A stretch of DNA of 64,000 nucleotides from Litorivicinus sp. (GTDB taxonomy: Bacteria; Pseudomonadota; Gammaproteobacteria; Pseudomonadales; Litorivicinaceae), in assembly GCA_018401755.1 (NCBI GenBank), contig JAGYKJ010000007.1, positions 372,001-436,000 on the forward strand, read 5' to 3'. The translations under genes and the position numbers were made by a program. How positions within the stretch are numbered: the first letter of the stretch is position 1; each line of letters begins with the position of its first letter. Positions 46,393-55,638 of the stretch are shown one piece after another. Below the pieces are notes generated by a model that saw only the letters and a list, made by a program, of their open reading frames with translations, was not told where the DNA came from and searched no databases.

Positions 46393-46473
46393 CGCTAGTT
46401 GTTGCTGTAGTGACTAATCAAAACGAAAACGCACTGCAGTGTGATTGAAATAGACCAATAGGGGTATTAGAGA

Positions 46474-46746
46474 GTGAATAAAGCAGAATTGATTGATGCG
46501 ATCGCCGCTTCAGCGGGTTTGTCCAAAGCTGATGCTGGCAAAGCGCTTGATGCAACACTTGCAGCCGTCACAGGTGCATTGAAGGGCGGCGACTCCGTCT
46601 CATTGGTTGGTTTCGGTACCTTCCAAGTGAAGGAGCGCGCTGCACGTACAGGCCGTAACCCGCAAACCGGTGCGACCATTCAAATTGCTGCGGCCAAAGT
46701 ACCAGGCTTTAAAGCCGGTAAAGCGTTGAAAGACGCTGTGAACTAA
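46474..46746 (+). CDS. hupB: DNA-binding protein HU-beta
   Basis: A nucleoid protein that bends DNA, 90 residues. The product [20 protein letters not shown] starts at a GTG, which is uncommon for such a highly expressed gene. The HU signature is [20 protein letters not shown], with the DNA-intercalating arm Pro in GRNPQTG. It is followed by a strong terminator, so it probably has its own transcript. Confidence 0.97.
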   Translation: MNKAELIDAIAASAGLSKADAGKALDATLAAVTGALKGGDSVSLVGFGTFQVKERAARTGRNPQTGATIQIAAAKVPGFKAGKALKDAVN

Positions 46747-46765
46747 GTCGCTTCGCTGCGTACCG

Positions 46766-46790
46766 AAAAGGGGCCTAGGGCCCCTTTTTT
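46766..46790 (+). terminator. Rho-independent terminator of hupB
   Basis: AAAAGGGGCC and GGCCCCTTTT pair around a three-base loop, followed by a T-run, 20 bases after the hupB stop. Confidence 0.92.
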
Positions 46791-46810
46791 GAATTTATTC
46801 AGGACTCTCC

Positions 46811-48657
46811 ATGCTGCAATCCATACGTGACCGTTCTTCTGGGCTTCTCGCTAAATTCATTGTTGGGTTAATCGCGATTACGTTCGTGATTACAGGTGTG
46901 AACTTTTTTGTAACAGATGACGGTGAGACGGTTATTGATACCGTAGGAACTGTCGAAATCACTGAGCGGCAGTTCGTTGAAGCCCTTGATCGTGAGCGAC
47001 GAGAAGCGCTGCAGATTGTGGGTGACCCTGCTGCGATTGATGAGAATCTGCTTCGCAATAGCGTGATGCGTGCCCTTATTGATGATGCGGCATTGATCAG
47101 CTATGCAAATGATCTCGGGTATTCGGTCTCTGACGCACAGTTGGATGCTGTGATTGTGCAAATTCCTCAGTTTCAAATCGACGGGCGATTTGATGCGGGT
47201 GCCTATGATCGCGCGCTTGGACAACTGGGGTTGAGTCGATTGGGATTTCGTGACGAGCTGCGTCGAAATCTATTGCGCTACCAGGTACAGGGCGCTGTAG
47301 AGGTATCTAGTTTCGTGCTGCCCTCAGAGGTGATGCGTCTGAGTGAATTACAAAATCAGACCCGGAGCGGGCTGTTTGTTGAGATTCCTGTTGAACCTTT
47401 GGTTGCCGACAGTCAGGTGAATGACTCAGAAATTCAAGCGTATTACGCGCGCGAGCAGTCACGCTATCAGGCACCTGCCCGAATTGATGTGGACTACGTG
47501 ACCTTGGATGCAGGGCACTTTCTAGCCGATGTGGTGGTGACGGATGCTGATATCGAAACGGCATATGACGTCGAAGTCGATGCGTTGCGTGGACGGCTTG
47601 AGCGTCGGGCGCGGCATATTTTGTTTGTCGGTGAGGATGCAATGACCCGTGCGGAAGCCGCGGTTGCCGCGTTGGCATCAGGCGCCGTTTTTGCGGAGAT
47701 CGCGCGTGAGCAATCTGACGATATCGCGTCACGCGAATCAGGTGGTGATCTCGGCTTTGCGCCGGCAGGTACTTATGTTCCTGAGTTTGAGGCTGCATTG
47801 GATCAGTTGGTCATTGGCGAGCGATCGAAGCCTGTCGAGACACCTTTTGGCGTGCATTTGATCGAGCTGTTGGAATCTCGTGCCGAGCCAATTCCATCCC
47901 TTGCTGAGCGTTCGCCCATGCTTCGTGAAGAGCTGCGCGAAGCGGCAGCGACACGGGCATTACAAGAGCGAATCGAAGAATTCGCCAACATTGCATTTAG
48001 TGGGTCGTTAACCGAGCTGCGGGATGTGTTCGGCGTTGAGGTGATATCAGTGGCGGATGTTCCGGAGAGTGGTGGCTCAGGATTGCTGGCAAGCCCAGCG
48101 TTCATTCGCCGTGCATTTGCTGATGATCAACGCGCCTCGGAACTGAATGCGGATGCGTTTGAAGTAGAACCAGGTGTGTTTATGACCTTTCGTGTTCGGA
48201 ATTATCGTGAGGCCGCCCCAAGACCTCTGGATGAGGTGCGTGACGAGATCATTGCGGATCTGGGTCGAGAGAAAGCACTGGGAGCAGCACGTGCGATTGC
48301 TGAGGATGCGATCGTCAAGATGCGTGATATGCAATCAAATGACGAGCTGGGTACCATATTGGGCCGACCCGTATTCGTGGCACAGGACGTTCCTCGGATG
48401 GGTAACGAACAAGTGACAGCGAGTCGCAGTCGTATTCTGTTTGATATTCCGATGACTTCCGATGGATCGCCTGCCTATGGTGTTTCAGATATTGGGGAAA
48501 TACGGTCGTTGCAGCGCGGATTGATAGCCTTGGGGTGGCGCCGGTAGACGAAGAGCTTCGTGTGGATGTGCAAGATGCCTTAGTCCGTTACCGAGCAAGC
48601 CAAGAGGCTGGCGAATACTGGAGTGATTTACGGAATACGTTGAGGTCGACCCGCTAA
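46811..48657 (+). CDS. ppiD: Periplasmic folding chaperone PpiD (frameshift near C-terminus)
   Basis: An inner-membrane anchored SurA/PpiD-type parvulin chaperone. One N-terminal helix (KFIVGLIAITFVITGVNFFV), then the SurA_N-like region. The parvulin domain at about 262-360 has RRARHILFVGEDAM and SGGDLGFAPAGTYVPEFEAA. The first frame ends at 48547 as LQRGLIALGWRR. The next frame continues as TVVAARIDSLGVAPVDEELR, then VDVQDALVRYRASQEAG, and stops at 48655-48657 overlapping the sohB start as TAATG. Adding one A in the GGGGAAA run near 48495-48501 joins them into about 615 residues. Possibly a sequencing error. Confidence 0.9.
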
Positions 48658-49694
48658 TGGATGTGTGGTCTCAATATGGACTGTTCGTTCTCCAAGCGCT
48701 GACAGTTGTTCTTGTTGTTGTATTCATTGCGGCCGCCTTCGGCCGACAATCCCAGCTAGATGAATCGAAGGGGCGGCTCGTTATTACTGACTTAAGTGCG
48801 CGTTTTGATGCGCAGCGCGATCAGTTAGGGGAGGCCGTAAAGCGTGCCTCGAGTCACCCATCAAAAGGTCGTTGGGGTCGGGTTCGAGAAATGTTCGCTC
48901 GAAGTGAGAAGTCGAAACAACCGTCTCCGAGTCGAGATGGTGTTGTGTATGTCTTGGATTTTAAGGGCGATATTCAGGCATCTCGGGCGGAAGCGTTGAA
49001 GCAAGAAATCACCACAATTCTTAATTTGGATGTTCGACCGATTGAGGTTGTGGTACGCCTTGAGTCGCCCGGTGGGCTCGTTCATCGCTATGGCTTTGCT
49101 GCCAGTGAGTTAGCTCGCCTGGAGGCTGCGGATATTCCAACCACGGTCTGCGTCGATACGGTTGCCGCCAGTGGTGGCTATATGATGGCTGTATGCGCAC
49201 GGCGAATTGTCGCGTCGCCCTTTGCGATCCTTGGATCAATTGGTGTGGTTGCCCAGGTACCTAATATTCATCGCTTTCTAAAACGTCACGATGTTGATGT
49301 TGAACTGCATACCGCGGGATCGCACAAACGGACCTTGACTGTGCTGGGTGAGAATACCCCAGAGGGTCGCAGGAAGTTCAGAGATGACTTGGCCAATACG
49401 CATCGATTATTTAAATCCTGGATTCATGACAAGCGTCCTGAGCTAGACGTTGAAGCTGTTGCTGATGGATCGATCTTTTATGGTCAAGAGGCCTTGGAGA
49501 AGGGGCTCGTCGATGTTATCTCTCCGTCTGATGACATCTTGCGGCATTTAGCAACACAGCACACGGTGCTACATCTGGCATGGGTCCAGAAAAAATCGCT
49601 TGCGCGGCGCCTGACTGGTGATGTGTTATCCGAGGCTACAACCCGTGCAGAGTCTTGGCTGACAAAGCGCTCAGAGGATTTTACGCGGTTGTGA
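48657..49694 (+). CDS. sohB: Inner-membrane serine protease SohB (S49 family)
   Basis: 345 residues, near the 349 of E. coli SohB. An N-terminal membrane helix ([20 protein letters not shown]) precedes a charged linker. The catalytic domain shows [17 protein letters not shown] and [15 protein letters not shown] with the nucleophile Ser near 176. [13 protein letters not shown] follows, then the catalytic Lys in [19 protein letters not shown]. The start overlaps the ppiD stop and the end overlaps rnhA by GTGA. Confidence 0.93.
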   Translation: MDVWSQYGLFVLQALTVVLVVVFIAAAFGRQSQLDESKGRLVITDLSARFDAQRDQLGEAVKRASSHPSKGRWGRVREMFARSEKSKQPSPSRDGVVYVLDFKGDIQASRAEALKQEITTILNLDVRPIEVVVRLESPGGLVHRYGFAASELARLEAADIPTTVCVDTVAASGGYMMAVCARRIVASPFAILGSIGVVAQVPNIHRFLKRHDVDVELHTAGSHKRTLTVLGENTPEGRRKFRDDLANTHRLFKSWIHDKRPELDVEAVADGSIFYGQEALEKGLVDVISPSDDILRHLATQHTVLHLAWVQKKSLARRLTGDVLSEATTRAESWLTKRSEDFTRL

Positions 49695-50131
49695 AAGTGA
49701 CACTATTTACCGATGGAGCCTGTAAAGGGAATCCAGGTCTAGGTGGATGGGGTGCAGTGTTACAGTGGGGTAAGCACGAAAAGCGTCTCTGCGGTGGTGT
49801 AGATAACACCACAAATAATCGCATGGAATTGATGGCGGCGATTGAGGGGCTGCGCGCTTTGACCCGGCCCTGTGAAGTGGATCTCTGGACCGATTCAGTC
49901 TACGTAAAAGATGGGATCACGAAATGGATGGTGAACTGGAAGGCAAATGGATGGCGGACGGCATCCAAAAAGCCTGTTGCCAATCAAGATTTATGGCAAG
50001 CACTGGATGATCAAGTTGGACGGCATCAAGTGCATTGGCATTGGGTCAAGGGGCATGCTGGCCACCCCGGAAATGAATTGGCCGATCAACTTGCAAATCA
50101 AGGGGTAGAGCAATGCGTCAAGTCGTTTTAG
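49691..50131 (+). CDS. rnhA: Ribonuclease HI
   Basis: Cleaves RNA in RNA-DNA hybrids. 146 residues from a GTG at 49691 that overlaps the sohB stop. The product starts [20 protein letters not shown] with the first Asp. Other catalytic acids are in [12 protein letters not shown] (Glu) and [15 protein letters not shown] (Asp). The C-terminus has [20 protein letters not shown] with the active His and last Asp. Overlaps dnaQ by 19 bases. Confidence 0.97.
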   Translation: MKVTLFTDGACKGNPGLGGWGAVLQWGKHEKRLCGGVDNTTNNRMELMAAIEGLRALTRPCEVDLWTDSVYVKDGITKWMVNWKANGWRTASKKPVANQDLWQALDDQVGRHQVHWHWVKGHAGHPGNELADQLANQGVEQCVKSF

Positions 50132-50823
50132 ATACCGAGACGACTGGACTCGACCCAGATCAAGGGCATCGAATAATTGAAATTGGGTGTGTTGAGTTGA
50201 TCAATCGCCGGCTGACCAATCGTCATTTTCATGTCTATATCAATCCAGAACGAGAGATTGACCCAGGTGCTATCGAAGTACACGGGATCACCAATGAATT
50301 TTTAGCAGATAAGCCCAATTTTGCAGGCGTCGTTGATGAATTTATCGCGTTCGTGCGTGGTGCCGAACTCATCATTCACAATGCAGCCTTTGATCTTGGG
50401 TTTCTCAACGCAGAGCTTGTGCGTCTGGGTCGAGAGTTACGCATGGGCGATTTGATGGCTGGTGGCGAAGCCCTGGATACGCTCGCCATGGCGCGCTCCA
50501 AACGTCCAGGTAAGCGAAATTCGTTAGATGCCCTGTGCCGAGATTACAAAATCGATGCCTCTGAACGGTCACTGCATGGGGCTTTGTTGGATGCAGAGCT
50601 TTTGACTCTGGTCTATCTCTCCATGACCCGCGAGCAATCGAGTTTGCTCGGCGGAGATTTCTCCGATGATCGCAGTCAAGGCCGTGAGCAGTGGCATCCG
50701 ATTGAGCGGACACAGGTCGGGCCGGTGATCCGTGCAAGCGAAGACGAAATTGCAAACCATGCCAGTTTTCTTGACGTCATGCGTGAGCAAGGAACGCCAT
50801 TATGGGATCGGCTGGATTCATGA
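50113..50823 (+). CDS. dnaQ: DNA polymerase III epsilon subunit (proofreading exonuclease)
   Basis: 236 residues. Exonuclease motifs are [20 protein letters not shown] (ExoI), [16 protein letters not shown] (ExoII) and [16 protein letters not shown] (ExoIII, with His and Asp). The C-terminal tail for binding alpha follows. It is coupled with rnhA upstream and nudC downstream by overlaps; rnhA-dnaQ neighbourhood is common in gammaproteobacteria. Confidence 0.97.
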   Translation: MRQVVLDTETTGLDPDQGHRIIEIGCVELINRRLTNRHFHVYINPEREIDPGAIEVHGITNEFLADKPNFAGVVDEFIAFVRGAELIIHNAAFDLGFLNAELVRLGRELRMGDLMAGGEALDTLAMARSKRPGKRNSLDALCRDYKIDASERSLHGALLDAELLTLVYLSMTREQSSLLGGDFSDDRSQGREQWHPIERTQVGPVIRASEDEIANHASFLDVMREQGTPLWDRLDS

Positions 50824-51662
50824 CCGGCTGGCTTGGTGATCATGCGGGCTTGCATTGGGCTCCTGGGATCGATCAGGGCAGTACCCATCATGTGATCGTT
50901 GGTGGTCCTGAGCGCACGCTGGCAGCGGACACGACCGGGCGTGCGCTTCTGATCGAACGTCACGATCAACGAATTGAGGGGCTTGAGCAGCATTTGATTG
51001 GAACCGTGGATCAACGGACATATTGGGTGGTAGATAGTTCTGGCACCTTTGAGGAAACTTGGATTTGGTCGCCACCGCGACCACTCATTATTGGTGCAAC
51101 CAGTGCCGAGTTCATTCCACTCAGTGCAGCATTGCAGTGGCTGGATTTTCTACGAGAGCATCGTTTTTGCGGGGCGTGTGGACAGTCGATGCGCCCGTCG
51201 TCCTCAGACCGAGGCAGGCAGTGTGTGTCCTGTAGTTTAATCAGCTATCCGCGAGTTTCGCCCTCGATCATTATATTGATCACCCGTGGCGATGAGATGT
51301 TATTAGCCCGGTCACCGCGATTTACCAATGGCATGTATTCCACCTTGGCAGGTTTTGTCGAAGCCGGCGAGTCCGCTGAACATGCCTGTCATCGGGAAAT
51401 TTTTGAAGAGGTGAGGGTACACATTCATCCACCAAAATTTCTCGGGAGTCAAAGTTGGCCATTTAAGCATTCGTTGATGTTGGGCTATCGGGCGGAATGG
51501 CGCTCAGGTGAGATACAAGTCGATGGCGTTGAGATTATTGATGCGCAATGGTTTCATCCGGATCGGTTACCACCATTACCCCAACATGCGTCGATTTCGC
51601 GTGGGTTGATTGATCATTTTCTGACTGAGCGTGGATATCCGCTGACATCTCACACTGCCTGA
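50820..51662 (+). CDS. nudC: NADH pyrophosphatase / NAD-cap hydrolase NudC
   Basis: Hydrolyses NADH to NMNH and AMP and removes NAD caps from RNA. About 280 residues. The zinc ribbon is FCGACGQ with QCVSCSLISYPRVSPS. The Nudix box is GFVEAGESAEHACHREIFEE. The family motif SQPWPFP.S appears as SQSWPFKHSLMLGY. ATG at 50820 overlaps the dnaQ stop by ATGA; an alternative ATG is at 50802. Confidence 0.95.
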   Translation: MTGWLGDHAGLHWAPGIDQGSTHHVIVGGPERTLAADTTGRALLIERHDQRIEGLEQHLIGTVDQRTYWVVDSSGTFEETWIWSPPRPLIIGATSAEFIPLSAALQWLDFLREHRFCGACGQSMRPSSSDRGRQCVSCSLISYPRVSPSIIILITRGDEMLLARSPRFTNGMYSTLAGFVEAGESAEHACHREIFEEVRVHIHPPKFLGSQSWPFKHSLMLGYRAEWRSGEIQVDGVEIIDAQWFHPDRLPPLPQHASISRGLIDHFLTERGYPLTSHTA

Positions 51663-51670
51663 GGTGCGCG

Positions 51671-53278
51671 TTAGTTGAGAGGGATCGTCAACCACTGCCC
51701 TGGTCGAATCAATGTGCTCGCATTATTGAGATCTTTGAGAGAATTCACTGTGGTATTAAATCGACGCGCAATCTCCCATAACGAATCCCCAGACCGCACT
51801 TTGTAGCGGAAGGTATCGCCTGGGCCGCCGTCACTCATCGCGACCAGTGTACTTGCGGATTCACCGGTATTCGGAACGCGCAGCGTTTGTCCAGCAATGA
51901 TGCGTGAAGACTTGAGTCCGTTAAGGACTTTGAGTTCATCGACCGTCGCGCCGACCTTTTGGGCAATGCGGCTCAGACTGTCGCCAGTTGCAATTTTGTA
52001 TGGCCGGGTTCGGATATAGTCGCGGACTGATACCGACACCAATCGAGCCGCAAAGCTACCTGCCGCATCCGTCGGTAGCAATAGGGTGTACGGTTGGTGC
52101 GATGGGGTGATCCAACTGCGGATACAGGGGTTGAGACGACGGATCTCATCAATACTGAGTTGACTGAGTTCAGCGGCCAACGATACTTCCATGGGTGCTT
52201 CAAGAAAGACGGTTGTAAAGGCGATCTCCGACGGGAGGTCAGGTAAGCGAACCTTCAGTGCATCCGCATCCCGAATTAGATCTCGCAGCGTGAGGAGCCG
52301 AGGCACATACCGGGTAGTTTCACGGGGTAGTTTGAGTGACCAGAGGTCGATTGGCAGTTTTTTGGCTTGGTTTGCCTTAAGCGCACGTTCGACCCGCCCT
52401 GGGCCCGCATTATAGGCGGCCAAGGCAAGCATCCAATCACCATCAAATCGTTTCGCTAAGCTCTCTAAATAGTCCAATCCTGCACGGGTGGATTCGACTA
52501 AATCTCGTCGTTGATCACAGGTATTGTCACGCTTTAACGAGAGTATCCGCGCGGTACCGGGCATGATCTGCCACATTCCCATAGCACCCATGGGAGAGAC
52601 AGCCCACGGTGAATAACCTGACTCAACGTAGGGTAGGAGCGCAACCTCGAGAGGCATTTGACGCTTCTCAACCTCACTCAAAACAAAGGGTAAATACAGT
52701 GCTCCCTTGTTCAAAAAGTCATCCAGTGCGCCCGGGTTATCGACCAAGCCCTTGATGTGTCCTGTCGCTTCTCGATTACCTGGGAGATCTGGCAAGCTGA
52801 ACCCGCGACGCAGACGTTCCCAGATCGCAGACTCTGGTTCGACGCTCGGTGGTTGGATGGGCTCACTTTTGTCAAGGGGTTCAACCCGCTCAGGTTGTTC
52901 AGACGCGATAGGCATGGACGGAATCAGGTCGTCGACCGGAGGCTTGGGGAAATCGGCGGTGAGGTCGCGCGAGGGACTGATCTCAGGTGTCATCAGTTCG
53001 TCAGGGACGATTTCGGGTGAATCCTTTGCTTGCCCAAGCTCCCGAATAATGGCGAGGGGATCATAGAGATCTTGCTCAGAAAGCGGTTGTACCTGATTGA
53101 CCTCGTCGTTTCCTGGCTCGTTCTCAACCGTGACTTCTGCGGCAGCAGGCTGAATCACGACCGGTATTGGCTCGACACGATCTGGTGTCGATGACGTCTG
53201 AGACACGGGCGTGATCGGTTGGCATGCATTGAGCGCAATCGATGCAAGCACCAATGTTGAGAGTGTTACCCGAGTCAA
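51671..53278 (-). CDS. mltD: Membrane-bound lytic murein transglycosylase D
   Basis: A periplasmic lipoprotein that cleaves glycan strands of peptidoglycan. About 535 residues. The lipobox LASIALNACQP marks lipidation. The SLT domain near 190-310 has the catalytic Glu in LPYVESGYSPWAVSPMGAMG, then WQIMPGTAR and LALAAYNAGPGRVERAL. Two LysM repeats end the protein (YKIATGDSLSRIAQKVGATV and YKVRSGDSLWEIARRFNTTV). The TTG at 53278 after AAGGA, overlapping the gloB stop, is preferred; ATG 53293 is the alternative. Confidence 0.94.
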   Translation of the reverse strand: MTRVTLSTLVLASIALNACQPITPVSQTSSTPDRVEPIPVVIQPAAAEVTVENEPGNDEVNQVQPLSEQDLYDPLAIIRELGQAKDSPEIVPDELMTPEISPSRDLTADFPKPPVDDLIPSMPIASEQPERVEPLDKSEPIQPPSVEPESAIWERLRRGFSLPDLPGNREATGHIKGLVDNPGALDDFLNKGALYLPFVLSEVEKRQMPLEVALLPYVESGYSPWAVSPMGAMGMWQIMPGTARILSLKRDNTCDQRRDLVESTRAGLDYLESLAKRFDGDWMLALAAYNAGPGRVERALKANQAKKLPIDLWSLKLPRETTRYVPRLLTLRDLIRDADALKVRLPDLPSEIAFTTVFLEAPMEVSLAAELSQLSIDEIRRLNPCIRSWITPSHQPYTLLLPTDAAGSFAARLVSVSVRDYIRTRPYKIATGDSLSRIAQKVGATVDELKVLNGLKSSRIIAGQTLRVPNTGESASTLVAMSDGGPGDTFRYKVRSGDSLWEIARRFNTTVNSLKDLNNASTLIRPGQWLTIPLN

Positions 53279-54000
53279 AACTGATCCTTCCATGACCGGC
53301 GACGACCAAGTTCGGCTGCGGTATCAGCACGCAAGAAAGGGTTTGTAAGCCGCTCCAAGCCCAGTGTTGAGGGCACTGTTGATTGGCCGAGCGTAACCAG
53401 CGTTTGCGCATCTTGCAATCGAGTGAGCGTCTCAGAATTATGGGGTTCACAGGCCACAGCAAAGCGTAAATTAGCAACTGTGTACTCATGTGCACAATAG
53501 ATTTGGGTATTGCCTGGGTAGCAATTCAATCTCTGCAGACTGGAGAACATGAGGGCTGCGTCGCCTTCAAACAAACGCCCGCACCCACCGGCGAACAAGG
53601 TGTCTCCCGTGAACGCGATTGGGGCATCCAACCGCGGGTCGGTGCACACATAGCAGACATGGTCGAGTGTGTGCCCAGGGGTCGCATGAACTTGAAAGTC
53701 CAGTCCAAGGACTTGAATCAAGTCACCATCCGAAACCGGTGACGAGGGTCCATTGAGAGGCTTTAGAGAGCCAATCACAGGAATTGTTGGGAACACATGC
53801 AACAGGGCGTTCACGCCACCCTGATGATCGTTATGCCAATGGGTGAGCAAAATTCCTTGTAATTGACATGACGACGCAGCAAGCCACTCAAGGACGGGCA
53901 CCGCGTCACCAGGGTCGACGACCCACGCGTTCTGTCCTTGATGCAAGGCCCAAATATAGTTGTCGTTGAACGCGGTAATCCGCGCGATCTGCCAACTCAT
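53275..54000 (-). CDS. gloB: Hydroxyacylglutathione hydrolase (glyoxalase II)
   Basis: A binuclear metallo-beta-lactamase-fold hydrolase that completes methylglyoxal detoxification. 241 residues. The start [19 protein letters not shown] is typical. The metal motif is [13 protein letters not shown] near 52 (THxHxDH with Trp instead of the usual His at the second place). Further ligands are in [33 protein letters not shown] and [14 protein letters not shown]. Coupled by overlaps with fabI before and mltD after. Confidence 0.95.
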   Translation of the reverse strand: MSWQIARITAFNDNYIWALHQGQNAWVVDPGDAVPVLEWLAASSCQLQGILLTHWHNDHQGGVNALLHVFPTIPVIGSLKPLNGPSSPVSDGDLIQVLGLDFQVHATPGHTLDHVCYVCTDPRLDAPIAFTGDTLFAGGCGRLFEGDAALMFSSLQRLNCYPGNTQIYCAHEYTVANLRFAVACEPHNSETLTRLQDAQTLVTLGQSTVPSTLGLERLTNPFLRADTAAELGRRRSWKDQF

Positions 54001-54794
54001 GCGTTATCCGATTCACCCATTGCCGTAATGCTAAAGCCATTGTCCACGTAGATGACCTGCCCAGTGATTCCTGACGCCAGATCAGATCCTAAAAAAGCAG
54101 CCGTATTTCCGACTTCCTCGATAGTTGTATTTCGGCGTAAGGGGGTTCGTGATGCGTTGTATGCAAGCATCGACCGAAAATCCTTAATCCCACTTGCAGC
54201 CAAGGTCCGGATCGGTCCGGCTGAGATTGCGTTTACACGATGACCTTCCGGTCCCAAGCTTGTCGCAAGATAACGCACCCCAGCTTCTAGGCTCGCTTTT
54301 GCCAGTCCCATGACGTTGTAGTTCGGCATGGTTTGCACAGCGCCCAGATACGATAGGGTGATGATGCTGCCGGCCCGGCCCGACATCAAGGGCTGCGCTG
54401 CCCGTGTGACACCAATCAAGCTGTAAGCCGAGATATCATGCGCAACGTGAAATCCTTCCCGAGTGGTGACATCCACGAATCGTCCCGCGAGTTGATCGCC
54501 AGGCGCAAAAGCCACGCAGTGGATGAGGATATCTAGGCCATCCCATTGGGAAGCCAACTCAACAAATGCATGGTCAATGTCTGCATCACTTGCGACATCA
54601 CATGGAAAGCAGCGAGAGGCAGGAGTACCCCAACCTTCTGCAAAGCCTAAGACGCGATCCTTCAGCTTGTCATTTTGATATGTGAATGCGAGGTCGCAGC
54701 CTTCGCGATGCAATGCATCGGCGATGCCATAAGCGATGGAGAGTTTGCTGGCCACGCCAATCACAAGAGCGCGTTTTCCTGACAACATTCCCAT
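53997..54794 (-). CDS. fabI: Enoyl-[acyl-carrier-protein] reductase (NADH)
   Basis: Last reduction step of type II fatty-acid synthesis. 265 residues from ATG 54794, chosen because AAGGAAG lies just upstream; the open frame to 54851 has no support. The FabI signature is [20 protein letters not shown], followed by [15 protein letters not shown] and [20 protein letters not shown]. Then come [13 protein letters not shown] (Tyr/Lys catalytic pair) and [16 protein letters not shown]. Divergent from the methyltransferase gene by 55 bases. Confidence 0.96.
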   Translation of the reverse strand: MGMLSGKRALVIGVASKLSIAYGIADALHREGCDLAFTYQNDKLKDRVLGFAEGWGTPASRCFPCDVASDADIDHAFVELASQWDGLDILIHCVAFAPGDQLAGRFVDVTTREGFHVAHDISAYSLIGVTRAAQPLMSGRAGSIITLSYLGAVQTMPNYNVMGLAKASLEAGVRYLATSLGPEGHRVNAISAGPIRTLAASGIKDFRSMLAYNASRTPLRRNTTIEEVGNTAAFLGSDLASGITGQVIYVDNGFSITAMGESDNA

Positions 54795-54849
54795 GGTGTC
54801 TTCCTTTTGTTGTGCTTGAAGCATAAGCCGCGAATGGTAGCATGAAGAC

Positions 54850-55638
54850 ATGGGAAAACGTCGTGCCTTTAGATTATCGCCGAGTGAGCGCCAGATCGCC
54901 TGGGATCGCTGGATCAGTGGTCAGTTAGGACATCGGGTACAGGTTGAAGAACGCCGTTTGGCGCGTAAGGAACTGCGCCGATTATTCGGCAAAACTGTGG
55001 TGCAAATTGGAGGCAGCTCCCGATTTCCGTTGATTGCGGATTCGCTCGCGCCTGTGCGTTTTCATGTGATGACAGGAACCGATATGCCTGCGCATACACA
55101 CTGTCCGACCCTGCAAGCAGAGCTTGAGTTGCTCCCGCTGGCGAGTGAATCGATCGATATTGTTGTTCTTCAACACACCCTTGAATTAAGTGAAGAGCCG
55201 CATCAGTTGTTACGCGAAGTGGAGCGTATTTTAAAACCGGGGGGACGCTTACTGATCTTTGGTTTTAATCCGCAGTCGACCTGGGGAGTTCGACGGCTTC
55301 TCAGTACACGGTTGGACAGCATTGTTCCTTGGCAATTCAAATATCTCAGTGTGTGGCGGGCTGAGGATTGGTGTCGCTTGTTGGGGCTTGAGCCTGAGTT
55401 AACACGCTATGCGGTGTACAGTTTGCCGTTTGCGAAGCGTCTGTTAAGGCGTGTCTTCAAAGGTGCAGAGCATCGAATGGCTCGTCGCGAATGGCCGATC
55501 GGAGCGGTGTATTGTTTGCGTGCAAAGAAAGATCGGCTCAGTCTCATTCAACCATCACGTAATCCGTTGCGTCGGTTTGCTCAGGTTCAGCCACTACGAC
55601 CAATTGCCGGCGTTGGACGCCGGCAAAGTCGGGTTTAG
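54850..55638 (+). CDS. Class I SAM-dependent methyltransferase
   Basis: 262 residues. SAM-fold motifs are weak at motif I ([15 protein letters not shown]). They are clear at [20 protein letters not shown] and [20 protein letters not shown], then STWGVRRLL. The same family lies next to gloB and rnhA in Pseudomonas (as I recall, beside PA1813). The substrate is not established. The end overlaps ydiJ by four bases, tail to tail. A basic C-terminus ([14 protein letters not shown]) may bind nucleic acid, which is inference. Confidence 0.85.
   Translation: MGKRRAFRLSPSERQIAWDRWISGQLGHRVQVEERRLARKELRRLFGKTVVQIGGSSRFPLIADSLAPVRFHVMTGTDMPAHTHCPTLQAELELLPLASESIDIVVLQHTLELSEEPHQLLREVERILKPGGRLLIFGFNPQSTWGVRRLLSTRLDSIVPWQFKYLSVWRAEDWCRLLGLEPELTRYAVYSLPFAKRLLRRVFKGAEHRMARREWPIGAVYCLRAKKDRLSLIQPSRNPLRRFAQVQPLRPIAGVGRRQSRV

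Noticed and set aside
54795-54851. Upstream extension of fabI
   Set aside because: No ribosome site, family members start at [10 protein letters not shown], and AAGGAAG precedes ATG 54794.
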